A DNA stretch of 64,000 bases from Puccinia triticina (Eukaryota > Basidiomycota > Pucciniomycetes > Pucciniales > Pucciniaceae). The stretch lies in assembly GCF_026914185.1 (NCBI RefSeq), contig NC_070571.1, positions 248,001-312,000 on the forward strand, given 5' to 3'. Position numbers and translations under genes: made by a program. Every line of letters starts with the position of its first letter. Positions within the stretch are counted from its first letter, which is position 1. Below, piece after piece: positions 18,770-30,801 of this stretch. The notes below the pieces were generated by a model, which was not told the origin of the DNA, did not search any database, and saw nothing but the letters and a program-made list of their open reading frames with translations.

Positions 18770-20013
18770 TATTTTTAATATGTATAACTTTTTTATTCCA
18801 CGTACTAGAGACATAGAAATTTGAGAGCACAGAGATTTATGCATAAATTGTATCCCCTGAATTTCTTAGCAATAGTGTGTCATCAGAACATGAGATATAA
18901 GGGGTGCGTGTTGGGTTTAGTAGGAAAATGACCGCCAGCCATATACGTTTTTTGTTACACACCCAAAAAGTCCAAAACTTTCAGGAACCTTTCCATAATG
19001 CATATATCTTGTGCTATCAAATTATTAGCAATAGTTTTCCATTGTAGAATGACACATATGGGGTGCGCGTAGGGCTTAGTAGGAAAATGACCGCCAACCA
19101 TATAACTTTTTTGTTACACACCCAAACCGTCCAAAACTTTCAGAAATCTTTCCATGATGCATATATTTTGTGCTATAAAATTATTAGCAATAGTGTTCCA
19201 TTGTACAATGATGTATAAGGGGTGCGCAGAGGGCTTAGTAGGAAACTGACCACCAACCTCATATCTTTTTTGTTACAGACCCAAACAGTCTAAAAATTTC
19301 AGGAAATCTTTCATGTAGCATATTATTTGTGATATGAGATTCTTAGCAACTTGATGTGATAAAAATAGGAGATATGGGGTGTGCGCGGCGGGCTTTATCC
19401 GCACTCACCTTATATCTCTTATTTTGATTACACCCCATGGCTAAGAATTTCATAGCAAGCTTAATATGCTACATTGAAAGTTTCCTGGAATTTTTAGACT
19501 GTTTGGGTCTGTAACAAAAAAGATATGAGGTTGGTGGTCATTTTCCTACTAAGCCCTCCGCGCACCCCTTATACATCATTGTACAATGGAATACTATTGC
19601 TAATAACTTTATAGCACAAAATCTATGCATCATGAAAATATTCCTGAAATTTTTGGACTGTTTGGTTGTGTAAAAAAAAGTTATATGGTTGGCGGTCATT
19701 TTCCTACTAAGCCCTACGTGCACCCCTTATATGTCATTCTAAAATGGAAAACTATTGCTAATAACTTGATAGCACAAATTATATGCATTATGGAAAGATT
19801 CCTGAAAGTTTTGGACTTTTTGGGTTTGTAACAAAAAACTTATATGGCTGGCGGTCATTTTCCTACTAAGCCCAACACGCACCCCTTATATCTCATGTTC
19901 TGATGACACACTATTGCTAAGAAATTCAGGGGATACAATTTATGCATAAATCTCTGTGCTCTCAAATTTTTATGTCTCTAGTACGTGGATTAAAAAAGTT
20001 TTACATATTAAAA

Positions 20014-21372
20014 GGGGGTTACTAAACGTACCCGGTTTTTCCGCGTTTGTACCCGGTTTTTGCGTACCCCCTTTTCCGCGTGCGTACCCGGTTTTTTTCT
20101 ACTCATTTCTACGCAACGAAAATAGGCTTAAAATTCATCTAAAATCCTGAGAAGAATTATGATACATTCAAAATTCCAAAAAAGCAACTTTAAATGGTTT
20201 AATTAATTTTTTGCATACCCCCTTTTCCCAAGTGTGTACTAAGGGAATATCTTTTTTTTTACATGTACCAGGGTTCCAAAAAATTGAGGGAACATTTAAA
20301 CATGCATTAGAAGCTTCCTTTGAAATTTTTGAGAGAAAAAAATAGGTATGTGGCGGGTACGTGGTGTGCTTAGTGGAAAAATGACTGCTACAGGTATAAC
20401 TTTTTTGTTACACATTTAAAGAGTCTAAAAATTTCAAAAATGTTTCTATGGTGTATATTCTGTGCGCCATTAAATTTATAGCAATGGGGTAAACACCAAA
20501 CATGAGATATAGGGGGGCCAGGCAGCCTTAATAGGAACAATCTGGCTAATTATTGAATATCTTTTTTTATAAATTTCCCAGAAGTCTAAGAACTGCAGGG
20601 GTTATAGAATGATACATATTCTCTGCTCTCTGAAACTTTTGGCAATATTGGTACCTCAGAACATCAGATATAAGGGGTGCGCAGTAAGGCAATATGACTA
20701 CCACACACCCCTTATATTTCATGTTCTGAGGTACCAATATTGCCAAAGGTTTCAGAGCGCAGAGAATATGCATCATTATGTAACCCCTTAAGTCCTTAGA
20801 CTTCTGGGAAATTTATCAAAAAAAATATTCAATAATTAGGCAGATTGTTCCTATTAAGGCTGCCCGGCCCCCCTATATCTCATGTTTGGTGTTTACCCCA
20901 TTGTTATAAATTTAATGGCGCACAGAATATACACCATAGAAACATTTTTGAAATTTTTAGACTCTTTACATGTGTAACAAAAAAGTTATACCTGTAGCAG
21001 TCATTTTTCCACTAAGCACACCACGTACCCGCCACATACCTATTTTTTTCTCTCAAAAATTTCAAAGGAAGCTTCTCATGCATGTTTAAATGTTCCCTCA
21101 ATTTTTTGGAACCCTGGTACATGTAACAAAAAAAGATATTCCCTTAGTACACACTGGGGAAAAGGGGGTATGCAAAAATTAATTAAATCATTTAAAGTTG
21201 CTTTTTTGAAATTTTGAATTGGTCATAATTCTTTTCAGTATTTTAGATGAATTTTAAGCCTATTTTCGTCGCGTAGAAATGAATAGAAAAAAAACGGGTA
21301 CGTACGCGGAAAAGGGGGTACGCAAATACCGGGTACAAACGCGGAAATACCCGGGTAGTTTTAGTAACCCCC
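20014..21372. mobile_element. 1359-bp fold-back element nested in right arm
   Basis: Ends GGGGGTTACTAAA and its inverse, with 8-bp duplication TATTAAAA (20,006-20,013 and 21,373-21,380). Subterminal tracts repeat TACCCGG and GCGTAC. The arms are long near-perfect inverted copies meeting near 20,690. Confidence 0.85.
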
Positions 21373-21571
21373 TATTAAAAATAATAAAAAATAATATGAA
21401 AAATTAGCACGACAACTCCCAAAAAAAATTATTTTGGGTCGACGACTCCCAAAAAAAGGGTCTAGGTTGACTTCGAGCGCTGGTCCAAAAACAGTCGCGT
21501 CGCCGTATGGGAGTCGTTTTTCCAAGACCCTCTTTTTTATTGGGTTTTATGGTTTTAGCAGAGAGAAGTGA

Positions 21572-23156
21572 TACACCACCGGTGCAGCTGGATATTGGCC
21601 TGATGCCTTGGCAATATCGCCAGCCCCTGCAAGACTTTACGTCCTAGTCGGGTCGCCACAATATTATGTCAGGCGGGTGTCAGGCACCCACAACGCCTGA
21701 CTGTGCTGGAGGCGTCGGGGTGATGCCGCGGAAGATACCCACCCCCCTAAAAAGTACTCGGGCACCCCCAAGGGTAGCTCTGCTTCAGGTGGGTATCAAA
21801 CACCCGCCAATGCAGCTGGGATGCGCCGGTGCGCAGCTGGGCATGGGCCGCATCCCCGCATTGACTACAGTGCATGTTGGTGCAGGCACCGCAGCAACAC
21901 CTATATTTAATAGGTTTCTCTTTGCGCGAGCGCACCAGCATACTCAACGCCCGTGCAGTGCGGGCGTCGCAGGGATCGCCGCTCAGATACTACCAGGATG
22001 TCACAGCAAAGCAACATCCTGGTGACATTTCTCTTGGGAAAGCACGGCGACGATCAAGTTTGACCGACATCAACCCGGGCATCAAGCCAATGCCAACCAT
22101 CTCCTAACATTGCCCTGATGTTGTAGGGTGTCGCACTGACATCTTGGCGACACCTACACTACGGCTCCAGTTGTTGAGCGGTGCCGACGTCGTTTTTGCC
22201 CCGGCGTCGGATTATGGTCAGGCCGACCGGGCGCGACGTCGGACACGCCAAAGGGTCAGCCTGACCAGTCCGACCGGGGTAAATTGACGCCAAAGTACCT
22301 TTGCCGACGGGAAGGTCAGTCCGACCATGCCGATGCGCTGGTCATCAGGGTCGGCCCGGCGCATGGATCGAGCCGACAGTCCCGACGGGTGGGGCACGAG
22401 CGTCGGCTCGCCCGAAAGGTTGTCAGCCAGTCGGCGGTCTGAGTAAACAAGCCGACCTGTCTGACAAGGCCCTCAGACAGCTCAATCTGACTGGTTCCTG
22501 CTCAGTCGGACCGACCTGTCCGTCGGCAAGGTCAAGAAATCACCTGAAAAAAGGGACCCTTGACCTATACCAAAATGATCTGCAAGAGTATCGGCAGATT
22601 ATACACAGAAAGAAAAAATAAAAATAAAAAATAAACCAGCTGGTTTAACTTTACCACAAATTTCAGGAAGGTTTTGCTCGGTAAGGGGTTAGAGTGCAAT
22701 TGTATACCATTGTACAGGCTTACACTCTAAAGTGTAATTGGTACAGTGGTATCTGTGCGGCATATGTGATGTGACCATCCCATGCTTCAGGTAGTGAGCT
22801 TGACTCCTGCGGGTGGTGGTCCTTTTTGCTTGATGAGGATGGGATTGGCTGCCATTGCTGCCGTCGGGGCCAGTACAACCCACCCGCCCAAAAGGTCGGG
22901 TACACATCACACTTGTCGTCGGCATCGAACCGACTGCTCAGTTCGACGCCGGGAGCCATCCGACTACCCCTTCAGACGCCGGGATCATGCCGACGCGTCC
23001 GACGAATTTCACCCCAACGTCGATCCCACGTCGGCTTAGTGCGGAGTCGGCAGGGTGTTCACCGACGCAAGCGCCGACGTCGGCTAGACGTCAGAGTGCA
23101 CCCGTAGTGTATGTCAGGGCAATGTTAAGAATCCGTCTGATTGCACCGGTGGTGTA
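21572..23156. mobile_element. TIR-bounded repeat rich in CCGACGTCGG motifs
   Basis: TACACCACCGGTGCA at 21,572-21,586 is exactly inverted at 23,142-23,156. The interior is CG-rich with many short hairpins (GTCGG/CCGAC, CAGGATGT/ACATCCTG). I could not read a convincing target duplication and no ORF has a recognisable domain. Confidence 0.55.
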
Positions 23157-24111
23157 GTAGTGTGTGATATGAGAGTTTTACGTTGATGATTGATGACCAC
23201 TGAGCTGGGGTGCCTGGATGCTGGGAGGGCCTCCATATATATTCTTTTCTGAGTTATTTTTGCTGGTGAGGGCTTAACTTGAGGCATTTATGCTGGTGGT
23301 GACCCTGTGGATTTCACTGCCTTCTGCAAGGGGTGCATAGCTTGAACTGATGTTCTGCATGACAATGCGCGCTTTGCATTTTTTAATGCAAGGGCCACCT
23401 AGCTTGGTTGCACTTCCAAGTAGAGGTGTTCTGACCGCATAAATTGATGTAAGGTCTGCGTGAATCTGTTGAGTTGCTGCAGTTACCAACGTGCAGGTTA
23501 CGTGAGGTGATCTGTAGCTAATAGTGGAGGTCTGCCTAACTAGTAAATCTAACCATGCTCTTATGAATATACATGGTTTTAATATTTGTATGACTTTCTA
23601 CCTAGATATGGCCTTTACTAAACCTATAATGTAAATACCTTCTAAACTAACAGAGCTAGCTGGGTAGTTGAAGTGAGTGACTAGGTTTGAATTTGTATGT
23701 AGAGTCTATTTCTGTAATAATATTCTAACATATACAAGTATTCTAGGTTGTAAGTTGAGGTTTTAGGAGTTTTGTTGCGCGCAAGCAGACCTGGATCACC
23801 ACACTTCCCTACAAGCTGACAAGACACTTGGATGAATCTCATCCCTGCTTTGCCCTCAGTTATGAGCCGTAGCACGGGCTCCGCAGCGCAGACTCACGTG
23901 TACATAGACTACACGTACATGTCACAAGCCATGCTCAAGGTTCAAGAGCCTGGAGATCCAAGCCTCTTCCTCATCCTGCAATCTACCATCTTGGATCCAG
24001 AACCCTCAGATTCCCAGACCCCAGACTCCATCTTCCTCTCCACAGAACAGACCATAACATATTGCAGGATCTAATTCACAGAGACAAAGGTTAAGAACCC
24101 AACAGACCAGC
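23157..24111. other. Unassigned, AT-rich then pyrimidine-rich
   Basis: No gene seen. The part near 23,860-24,070 looks like an LTR-type leader preceding the gag remnant, but its boundaries cannot be fixed. Confidence 0.3.
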
Positions 24112-24240
24112 AGAAACCAGATTGCTCCGCCTCCAAAACCTTGAATATCCCAACTCTGCTCTTACAGAAACCAGATTGCTCCGCCTCCAAAACCTTGAAT
24201 ATTCTGACTCCGCTCTTAGAAACCTTGAATATCCCGCTCC
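24112..24240. repeat. 54-bp direct repeat, about 2.5 copies
   Basis: AAACCAGATTGCTCCGCC followed by TCCAAAACCTTGAATAT is repeated in tandem with a third partial copy. Confidence 0.7.
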
Positions 24241-24273
24241 AACATCACACCCAACCTCTGTCCCAGCTATACA

Positions 24274-24638
24274 ATGGATGCCTCTGAAGCCACCAAACCA
24301 CAACAACTGGCCGACATCACTAAGAAGACCAATGCAAGGCCAACTTAGCAGATGCACTCCAAACTCAGAACCCACCCCTCCCCCCGACGCAAGTACCAAC
24401 CGCCAGAGCAGGGGTAGCCGCGACCAAGGCCCCCAAAGTTGCCCAACCAGACAAGTTTAATGGCAAACACGGAGCAGTGGCCAGGACTTTTGCCTGCCAG
24501 GTCAGCATCTATATGACCTTGAACAAGGCTTTGTTCCCCACCAACATGACACAAATACTTTCTAGCACTACCAACATGGATGAATTTGTGATGTCATTTA
24601 TTGATCAAATTCAATTTTCTTATTATTCCTCTTGATAC
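24274..24638 (+). pseudogene. Gypsy gag N-terminal remnant
   Basis: ATG 24,274 opens a short Ala/Lys/Gln-rich peptide. After a frame change near 24,350 a second frame runs to TGA 24,636-24,638 and encodes a Pro/Thr linker followed by the start of a Ty3/gypsy gag domain (PDKFNGKHG, then FPTNMTQIL). The domain is cut short and AT-rich non-coding sequence follows. No protease or pol remains nearby in this orientation. Confidence 0.5.
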
Positions 24639-25432
24639 CTTTGTCTGTGTTCCATGTCTCCTTGCTACTCTTCTATATTTGCTCTCCTCCCCCCGTGTAA
24701 GCTTCAAGCCACAGGAGTCTTTCCATTTTTTTGCCTGATAAAATTCATAAATTTCTACATACACTGTTGTGTTCCATATGTGTGACAATGCCAAAAGCAC
24801 ATTGCAGAGGTATTATAGTAGAGGGAGTGTGTAATACGGTGTGGTAGACGGAAAAGTGGAAAAATAAAAAGTTTTTTCTATACCACATAATTACTCATAC
24901 TAGGCCTCAAGATACCCCCAAATGGACCCCAGAAATGGATTCTACGGCCAATTTCACCCCTAGTCACCACTGGAAGCACCCCTGGACCCCTTCTAGTGTG
25001 GAAGTTACACCTCATGGACACATATCACACGGCCAGCCCCAGTAACTCAGCTGTCACCTGCCTCAACCCAAGTTTCACAGTAGTACACTTATAAATATCA
25101 CAGGATACAAACATACATCTCCCTGTCAGGCTACACTCATTACATATTAACTACATACACTCCTTTATATACATAGTATGACATCATTTACACTGTTTCT
25201 GCAGCCTCAGACTTGTGTATACACTAATTCCCCCTGTATGACAGCTCATGCAGTCTACTGTCACCTCAGGCATGCGTTAGAATGTTCTGTTGTATATTCT
25301 GACATCATTCATGCGCCCCTGAGGGGTTATGACATCATTTGTATCTACTCCCACCAGCTAAAATCCCTCACCCTGTTGTCTAGTTTAGCTGAAACCCTAA
25401 CCCACAAGCCCCTTTGGGGCTCCACTTTTGTC

Positions 25433-25440
25433 TATAAAAG
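25433..25440 (+). promoter_or_regulatory. TATA box of element A LTR
   Basis: TATAAAAG in the context CTATAAAAGGAGC. The same context occurs in the other LTR families of the window. The equivalent in the 3' LTR is 45,974-45,981. Confidence 0.7.
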
Positions 25441-25650
25441 GAGCTCTCTCCACCCCCAGTGGTCTGCTCTCCAGTTTCTCACCCAGAACTCACAAGTCAC
25501 CCAACACTCATCCACACTCAAATCCTAAAACCCTTATAACAATAAATTAACCCTTATAACAACAATTCAACCCTTATAACAAAGTAATTAAAACACTTAC
25601 ACGTTGCCAGTCAAACAGATTTCATCTGGAACAGACCAGACCTATCACTT

Positions 25651-25676
25651 AATAAAACTTGCCAAGCTGAGCTTGG
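25651..25676 (+). promoter_or_regulatory. Poly(A) signal followed by conserved hairpin
   Basis: AATAAA (25,651-25,656) is followed 5 nt later by CCAAGC-TGA-GCTTGG (25,662-25,676). The same arrangement occurs in the 3' LTR (46,203-46,217), in the diverged copy (13,539-13,553) and, with a changed but still paired base pair, in the R-family LTRs (61,738-61,752 and 11,460-11,474). Confidence 0.65.
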
Positions 25677-25775
25677 TGGGTCTTGTTGACTGATAACAGA
25701 AGGGCAGAGCTTGCAACTCCACCATACCCTTCACCATTCAGCAAAAGGGTTTCATTACCACTTTTGAGTCTTACA

Positions 25776-26363
25776 AGGGAGTCCCCAACGTGATCGGATA
25801 ATCTTGTTTGATCGACAACGTTTCAACCAAAGAAAACCAGAAACCATCGTCTACGGATCTCAACCTCAAGCGGCGATAGGAATCAAATTCGTCAAACAAA
25901 TCTATAACACTCAACGGCATATTCAGTTATTCTGTTGACAACTAGTCAACTTTTTGGACTATCTAAGGAACCAATTACGAACCTCTGAAAAGAACACATA
26001 ACTACCTAACCTGAAAGGAGTGTTTCGAAGGAAGCGGCTAATTATATACTGGAAGACGGTGTGTAGTACCTAAGGATCTGGATAATTAGATACTGTTAGA
26101 AGAAAACTCTGGAGCCCACTCGAAGGAAGCAGCCAATTATATACTGAACGACGGTGTGTAGTACCTAAGGATTCAGATAATTAGGATACTGTTTGAAGAA
26201 CCCTCCCAGGACGGTAAAAGTTATTTTAGATATTAGAAAGAAACCCCCAATTTGCCCTGGTAAAGAAACCAGAGACCATATATTATTGTTTCTTTTTCAG
26301 AGCACAGTAACAGTTAACGAACGATCGTCATATTAAGAAAACTAGGATTCAACAAGAATCAAC
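25776..26363 (+). other. Leader of element A with 95-bp direct repeat
   Basis: Untranslated leader. TCGAAGGAAGC-GC-AATTATATACTG...GGTGTGTAGTACCTAAGGAT occurs at 26,025 and again at 26,120, an imperfect tandem duplication. No tRNA-3'-end primer site could be recognised directly after the LTR. Confidence 0.55.
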
Positions 26364-28496
26364 ATGAGTTTACCCTTCAGTACATTAGAAATGGGAGAAG
26401 GATTTGCTTCAAGTACCCCTTTAAGGAGCAGACCATTGGCAGGAACTTCAGGATTACTTTGGCCAAGCGATGCCACGAACAATCCACCACCACCACCTAG
26501 GAAAGACAAAGGAAAGGGTCCAGAAAATCACTTCAGAGATCCTGCTGAAGAAGAAATGTCAGATTCAGATGAAACTCAAAATAACCCACCGAGAAGTAAT
26601 ACCCCAAGACAACAACCGACAGGTTACGGGATTCATAACACTGAAAACAACCAAGAAAATATGTATCATCCTCATTTTCAACAACAACAACAACAACCTC
26701 AAATTCCAGTTCAGCAACCTCAGCCAATATACGTTTATTCCCAACCTGAGCACTCGAACAAACCTAACATCATCAGGAACGAAGAAGGGCTTTACTATGA
26801 TGGGAGTCAGTTCATGAAGTTTCTACATCGGTTTGAACGGGTAGCCTATGGGTATGGTGCCACGGATCGTGAGAAAGCAATTCAGATACCACGGTTTATA
26901 CGAACAGAAGAACTGAAGTGTGAACTTGAGGAAATGGAGGGGTATGAAGAATACGACTGGACCAAACTGCGAGCTGACATGGTCAAAACCTGGGGCGAGT
27001 TAGATAACACCATTATGTACACCACAGAAGACCTCATAAAACTGGCCAAGCAGCAATCAAAGTCAGGAATCTCAACCCATCGAGAATACAAAGAATATCT
27101 TGGAAAATTCACCAAAATCCTCAAGTACCTAGTCAAAAACGAACATGTTAGCAAGAAAGACGAAGCTGGGGGACTGTTCTTAAGTGCCTTCCCAATGGAA
27201 AGTCAAAGAAGTGTTAAACGCATTCTAGTTAGCAAGGATCAGCTTCCAAAAGCTAAGGATGGCAGTAACAAAGCACCAAAATGGGAAGACTTGATAGCGG
27301 CTGCGGAAACAGAAGTTCGTGTGGACGATAGCGTATATACCAATTTCTCAAGTTTCTCTGAGTCAAACCGGACGATGCAGAAAGAATTGGACCACAAGAA
27401 AGGGGACGGCAAACGACGCGAGCAGATGCTGAAAGAAACTCCAAATGAAAAAATAGTGGACCAAAAGTTTCAGGACATGCAACAAGAAATAGCTGCACTC
27501 AAAAACCAGGTTCGAAGCAGCTTACCCACAAACTATAATAAGCAAGGTCCCTCAGACAAACAGGACTTTTATCGGGGTAACACTCGACCATCCACCCCGG
27601 TGTACGACACTCTGGTCTGTTATTATTGCAAACGTGAAGGGCACTCCACAGCCAGATGTCCAGAATATCTCAAAGATGAGGAACAAGGGCTGGTCAAGCG
27701 AAATGGGAAGGATTGGTTCCTACCAGACGGTCAGCACATACCTTGGATACCCTCCAGACCAATACGCTCCGTAGTGGCTGGTGCATCAGCAGATCCTAAC
27801 ATGCAAGAAGCTATACAAAGATTAGCAAAATCCCAACAAGAAGGAAGTGGTAACACCCCAACAATGAAAGCCTCAGTACAAACCATCCATTGGAGCCCAC
27901 CTACTCTAGGCGCTGAGAATTTCATAAAAGCCCATCCTATCACTAGGTCAGAAGCTCAGAAGGGTAGACGTGGGGTCAGGATCCAAGAACCGGAGCGGGA
28001 AGCCATGGATATTGATCATGAAGAGGAGGAATTGGATAACACTCCAAAGGACACTCCGAAAAAGACACCTGAGAAATTTTGGAGCCGGGAGCGGGTACCG
28101 ACAATCCTGAAAAAGGACTCACCTGAGGAAGCACTACTACAGGACTTGGATAACGTGAAAATCCCTACCACCTTTGCACAGCTAACGGCAATATCCCCCT
28201 CGTACGCAGAGAAAGTCATAGCCAGGTTGCAGGAACGCCTTCCCGGAAAAAGCACTTCTACAACTTATATTAAGACAGAGGCAACTAACATAGCAGCACC
28301 AATGACCATACCTGCGGAAGATGAAGATCTCTCAGATCCCTGCTACTACAGTTGTGCCCTGGGATATGTAACTGCAGAAGTTGGGGGAGAAAAAGTAGAC
28401 TTCATGGTGGATTCAGGATCCATGGTCAATGTCATTCCTCGATCGGTAGCGGAAGATTTAGCGCTGGAATCAGTAATAGTGAACATACCAATGCAA
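26364..28496 (+). CDS. gag: Element A gag and N-terminal protease, interrupted
   Basis: ATG 26,364 opens 711 codons before element B begins. Residues 1-130 are disordered (Gln/Asn/Pro-rich). About 140-260 is the gag capsid-like domain (FMKFLHRFERVAYGYGA). A CCHC knuckle lies at C419, C422, H427, C432. Near the end the retroviral-type aspartic protease starts with the catalytic DSG at residues 683-685. The frame was continuous with 37,929 onward before element B inserted. Gag packages the RNA and the protease processes the polyprotein; with the protease split this copy cannot mature its own proteins. Confidence 0.85.
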
Positions 28497-30162
28497 TGTC
28501 AGCTGGCTACTATGGCAGAGCCACCGTGACATAGAAATAATACAAATAAAAACATAAAAAGTAGTATTACATATGAAAGAGACATTATTACTCTTACATA
28601 TGTAAAACTACGCAAAAAAAACATTAAATACATATAAATAATTAATTACTCAGCTTTATGTAATTAATATGGGAAATATTATAGAAGATTCTTATTCTAC
28701 GGGTAAAATAACCTAGGGTACCTCACTTACAAGTACCCTTAATTATTAGCCCTTCCTTGTGTAAACTAACTTCAAAGTTTGCGCAAGTGCATCGCGCCCT
28801 GAGCAGATGCACTTGTATGCACATATATATATAAGTACATATATTTACAACCATTTTTAGTGACGTAACTGAGGTGTTGTGTACAGTTCAAAAGATAGCT
28901 TTATTTGTTGCGTGGCGCACCCAAGCCCGCGTGCCCTGTTGCCTAGAGCTCAAGCCCGCGCCCATAGTGTACATATATGCATAAGGCATAAACAAGCCCG
29001 CAACCAAAGCGCTCAGGCTACCAATAAGTAAGAATGGGCCAGAATACGCCCCAATAACAATATTACATGTGTTATAGGACTTGTACACATGTAATTAATC
29101 ACCAAATATGTTGTAATTACCACGTCATTCAATATAAAACATTCTAGATGGAAAAAGAGCTCTTGCAGCGTGCACAGGAGACACTAGAAAGCGCCCCAGC
29201 TTCTCCCAAGCCTCACTACACGTATATTACAACTGTAGTAAATATGTAGAAGGTGCCAAATGAACTGGAGCAATCAATGAGCGCCTCCAGAACATGTATA
29301 AAGCACTGCTTACACGTGTACAAGTACACAGAAGCCAGTTCTAGTACCTTCTGTGGCACATTTCCACGGAAATGAGCGTCACAGAACCCCCAAACCAGCC
29401 CCCATGACGTGTAGAGCATGTGTAAAAACACGCAGAACCTCTGTAAATGGTCCTTGGCAACCCTTGTATCCAAGCCCCAAGGTTCCACGACCCACAGCGC
29501 CTTCTAGCGCAACCAAATTGCCTCAGAATGCGCCCACAAGTGTCCCCATGTCCCCTGGGCGCCCCTGGAGGCCTGCCTAGGCTATATAAAGGGCCCTTTC
29601 TCCGCCCAAAAGGAGATTCCCCAGCTTTACATTACCTATTAGAATTTTACCCGCCTTCAACAGCCTTCTTAGCCTGTGATTTGCCAGGTAAAATACCTAC
29701 TTTCGTGATTTTTAGCCCCAATTTCCGCCCTGAAGCTGTCCAGTAACCACCCTGCCCTCAAGATTACCTCCTCTGAGCGCTTCCAACTGCCCAACTTCAC
29801 GCCTGAAGAACCTCAAGTGCCCCTAGGGTCTTATACTAGTAAGTTTAAGCCCCTTCTCTTGAGATTCTCCGCTATTTCTTTCTGGGATTTGAAACACCCC
29901 TGTTTACAGGCCCCAGTTCTTCATTCTAGAGGGATTAAACACCCCTGATTTATCAGGCCCCTCTTAAAATTAATTATATTCCTTTTATTGCGCCAAATTG
30001 GCCCAAATTGGCCCAAATTGCCTTATTCTTACGCCTTAATTCCCAACAATTACGTTGGAATTAACCCTTATATCTTTGTCTTAGAGTTTTATAACTCTAA
30101 TATTTTGCTTTGCACCACGTGTAGCTAGAAGGATAATATCCTTGGCATCACGTAGGCTGACA
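28497..30162 (+). repeat. 5' LTR of element B
   Basis: 1666 bp, with TATATAAAG at 29,583-29,591. A GTAAGT at about 29,837 could be a leader splice donor, matched by TTTTGTAG at about 30,479 in the internal region; this is speculative. Short ORFs inside are duplicated in the other LTR and are not genes. Confidence 0.92.
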
Positions 30163-30483
30163 ATTGGGGGTCTGGCCGGGAAATTTCCTTCAAATTCATT
30201 TGAAAGAAAGAGCCCTTATAAATCTTAATTTTTTACGTCAAAAATTTTCAAAATATACTCTAAAAATACCTAAAAATATTCTCACTACTCTCTGAATTTT
30301 TTACGCCTTTTAAAACATTAAAACTAACAAAAAATCACCTTTTTTCCTACTTTTTACGCCAAAACCAAACCAAAAACCCTAAAAATTCATCCAAGTTAGT
30401 CCTTTTTCCCGTCAAAAATTCATCTAAAATTACAAAAACATATAAACAAAATTTTAAGTCTAATTTCTGACTTTTGTAGCGTA

Positions 30484-30801
30484 TTGTTTCCAGTGAATTT
30501 GCAGGAAAACGCAGAATTAATTCAGTATTATCTGAAATTGCTGCGCCTGCGCAAAGAAGCCGAACTCCGCGACTACCAACCCACCCCGTGGGAACAGCTC
30601 ACCCCCGAGGAACAGATCATCCTCGCCGCCTTCCACTTCCCAGCCCCGCCGAAGAAGACCGTGATGAAATTCAAGAAGATCGAAGGCGGCAAGAATCGCA
30701 GTTCGAGCTCGAGTTCGATCAACTTCGACGATCCGGCTCGATGGAAGAGAACGACCGACCTCCTTCAGATCGCAGCCAATCTCTACAAGAACATCGACTA
30801 G
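30484..30801 (+). CDS. Element B ORF1, overlaps gag-pol in another frame
   Basis: Frame of 105 codons without a good ATG (opens at TTG 30,484). The encoded stretch is clearly protein-like: [20 protein letters not shown], then [12 protein letters not shown] and a Pro/Lys/Ser-rich tail. It overlaps the first about 70 codons of the gag-pol frame. It may be the true gag N-terminus joined to gag-pol by splicing or frameshifting, or a separate accessory peptide. The GC content of the overlap (30,540-30,790) is visibly higher than the surrounding sequence. Confidence 0.5.
   Translation: MFPVNLQENAELIQYYLKLLRLRKEAELRDYQPTPWEQLTPEEQIILAAFHFPAPPKKTVMKFKKIEGGKNRSSSSSSINFDDPARWKRTTDLLQIAANLYKNID

Larger units (their letters stand above)
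17817..21530. mobile_element. Fold-back element (outer) carrying two nested fold-backs
   Basis: Termini GGGTCTTGGAAAAAC and its inverse are flanked by the 8-bp duplication TCTTTTTT (17,809-17,816 and 21,531-21,538). If 18,012-18,769 and 20,014-21,372, each with one duplication copy, are set aside, the remaining about 1.6 kb is one long palindrome whose arms meet near 19,400. The two arms still align across both insertion points. No ORF with a recognisable domain is present. Eight-base duplications suggest a hAT-type transposase acting in trans. Confidence 0.85.
24840..25775 (+). repeat. 5' LTR of element A
   Basis: Starts TGTGGTAGACGG, ends TTTTGAGTCTTACA. Contains a TATA box, three copies of an ACCCTTATAACAA motif (25,545-25,580), an AATAAA and a stable hairpin. 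The 116-codon ORF inside it recurs identically in the 3' LTR and shows no domain. Confidence 0.92.

Noticed and set aside
24839..24840. Five-base target duplication for element A
   Set aside because: Only four bases (ACGG) match on both sides when the LTR is taken as TG...CA; the fifth differs.
25178..25528. 116-codon ORF in the element A LTR as a gene
   Set aside because: Duplicated exactly in the other LTR (45,719-46,069), spans the TATA region and shows no domain.
29216..29746. Short ORFs in the B LTR
   Set aside because: Present identically in both LTRs and overlapping in opposite strands; typical chance ORFs.
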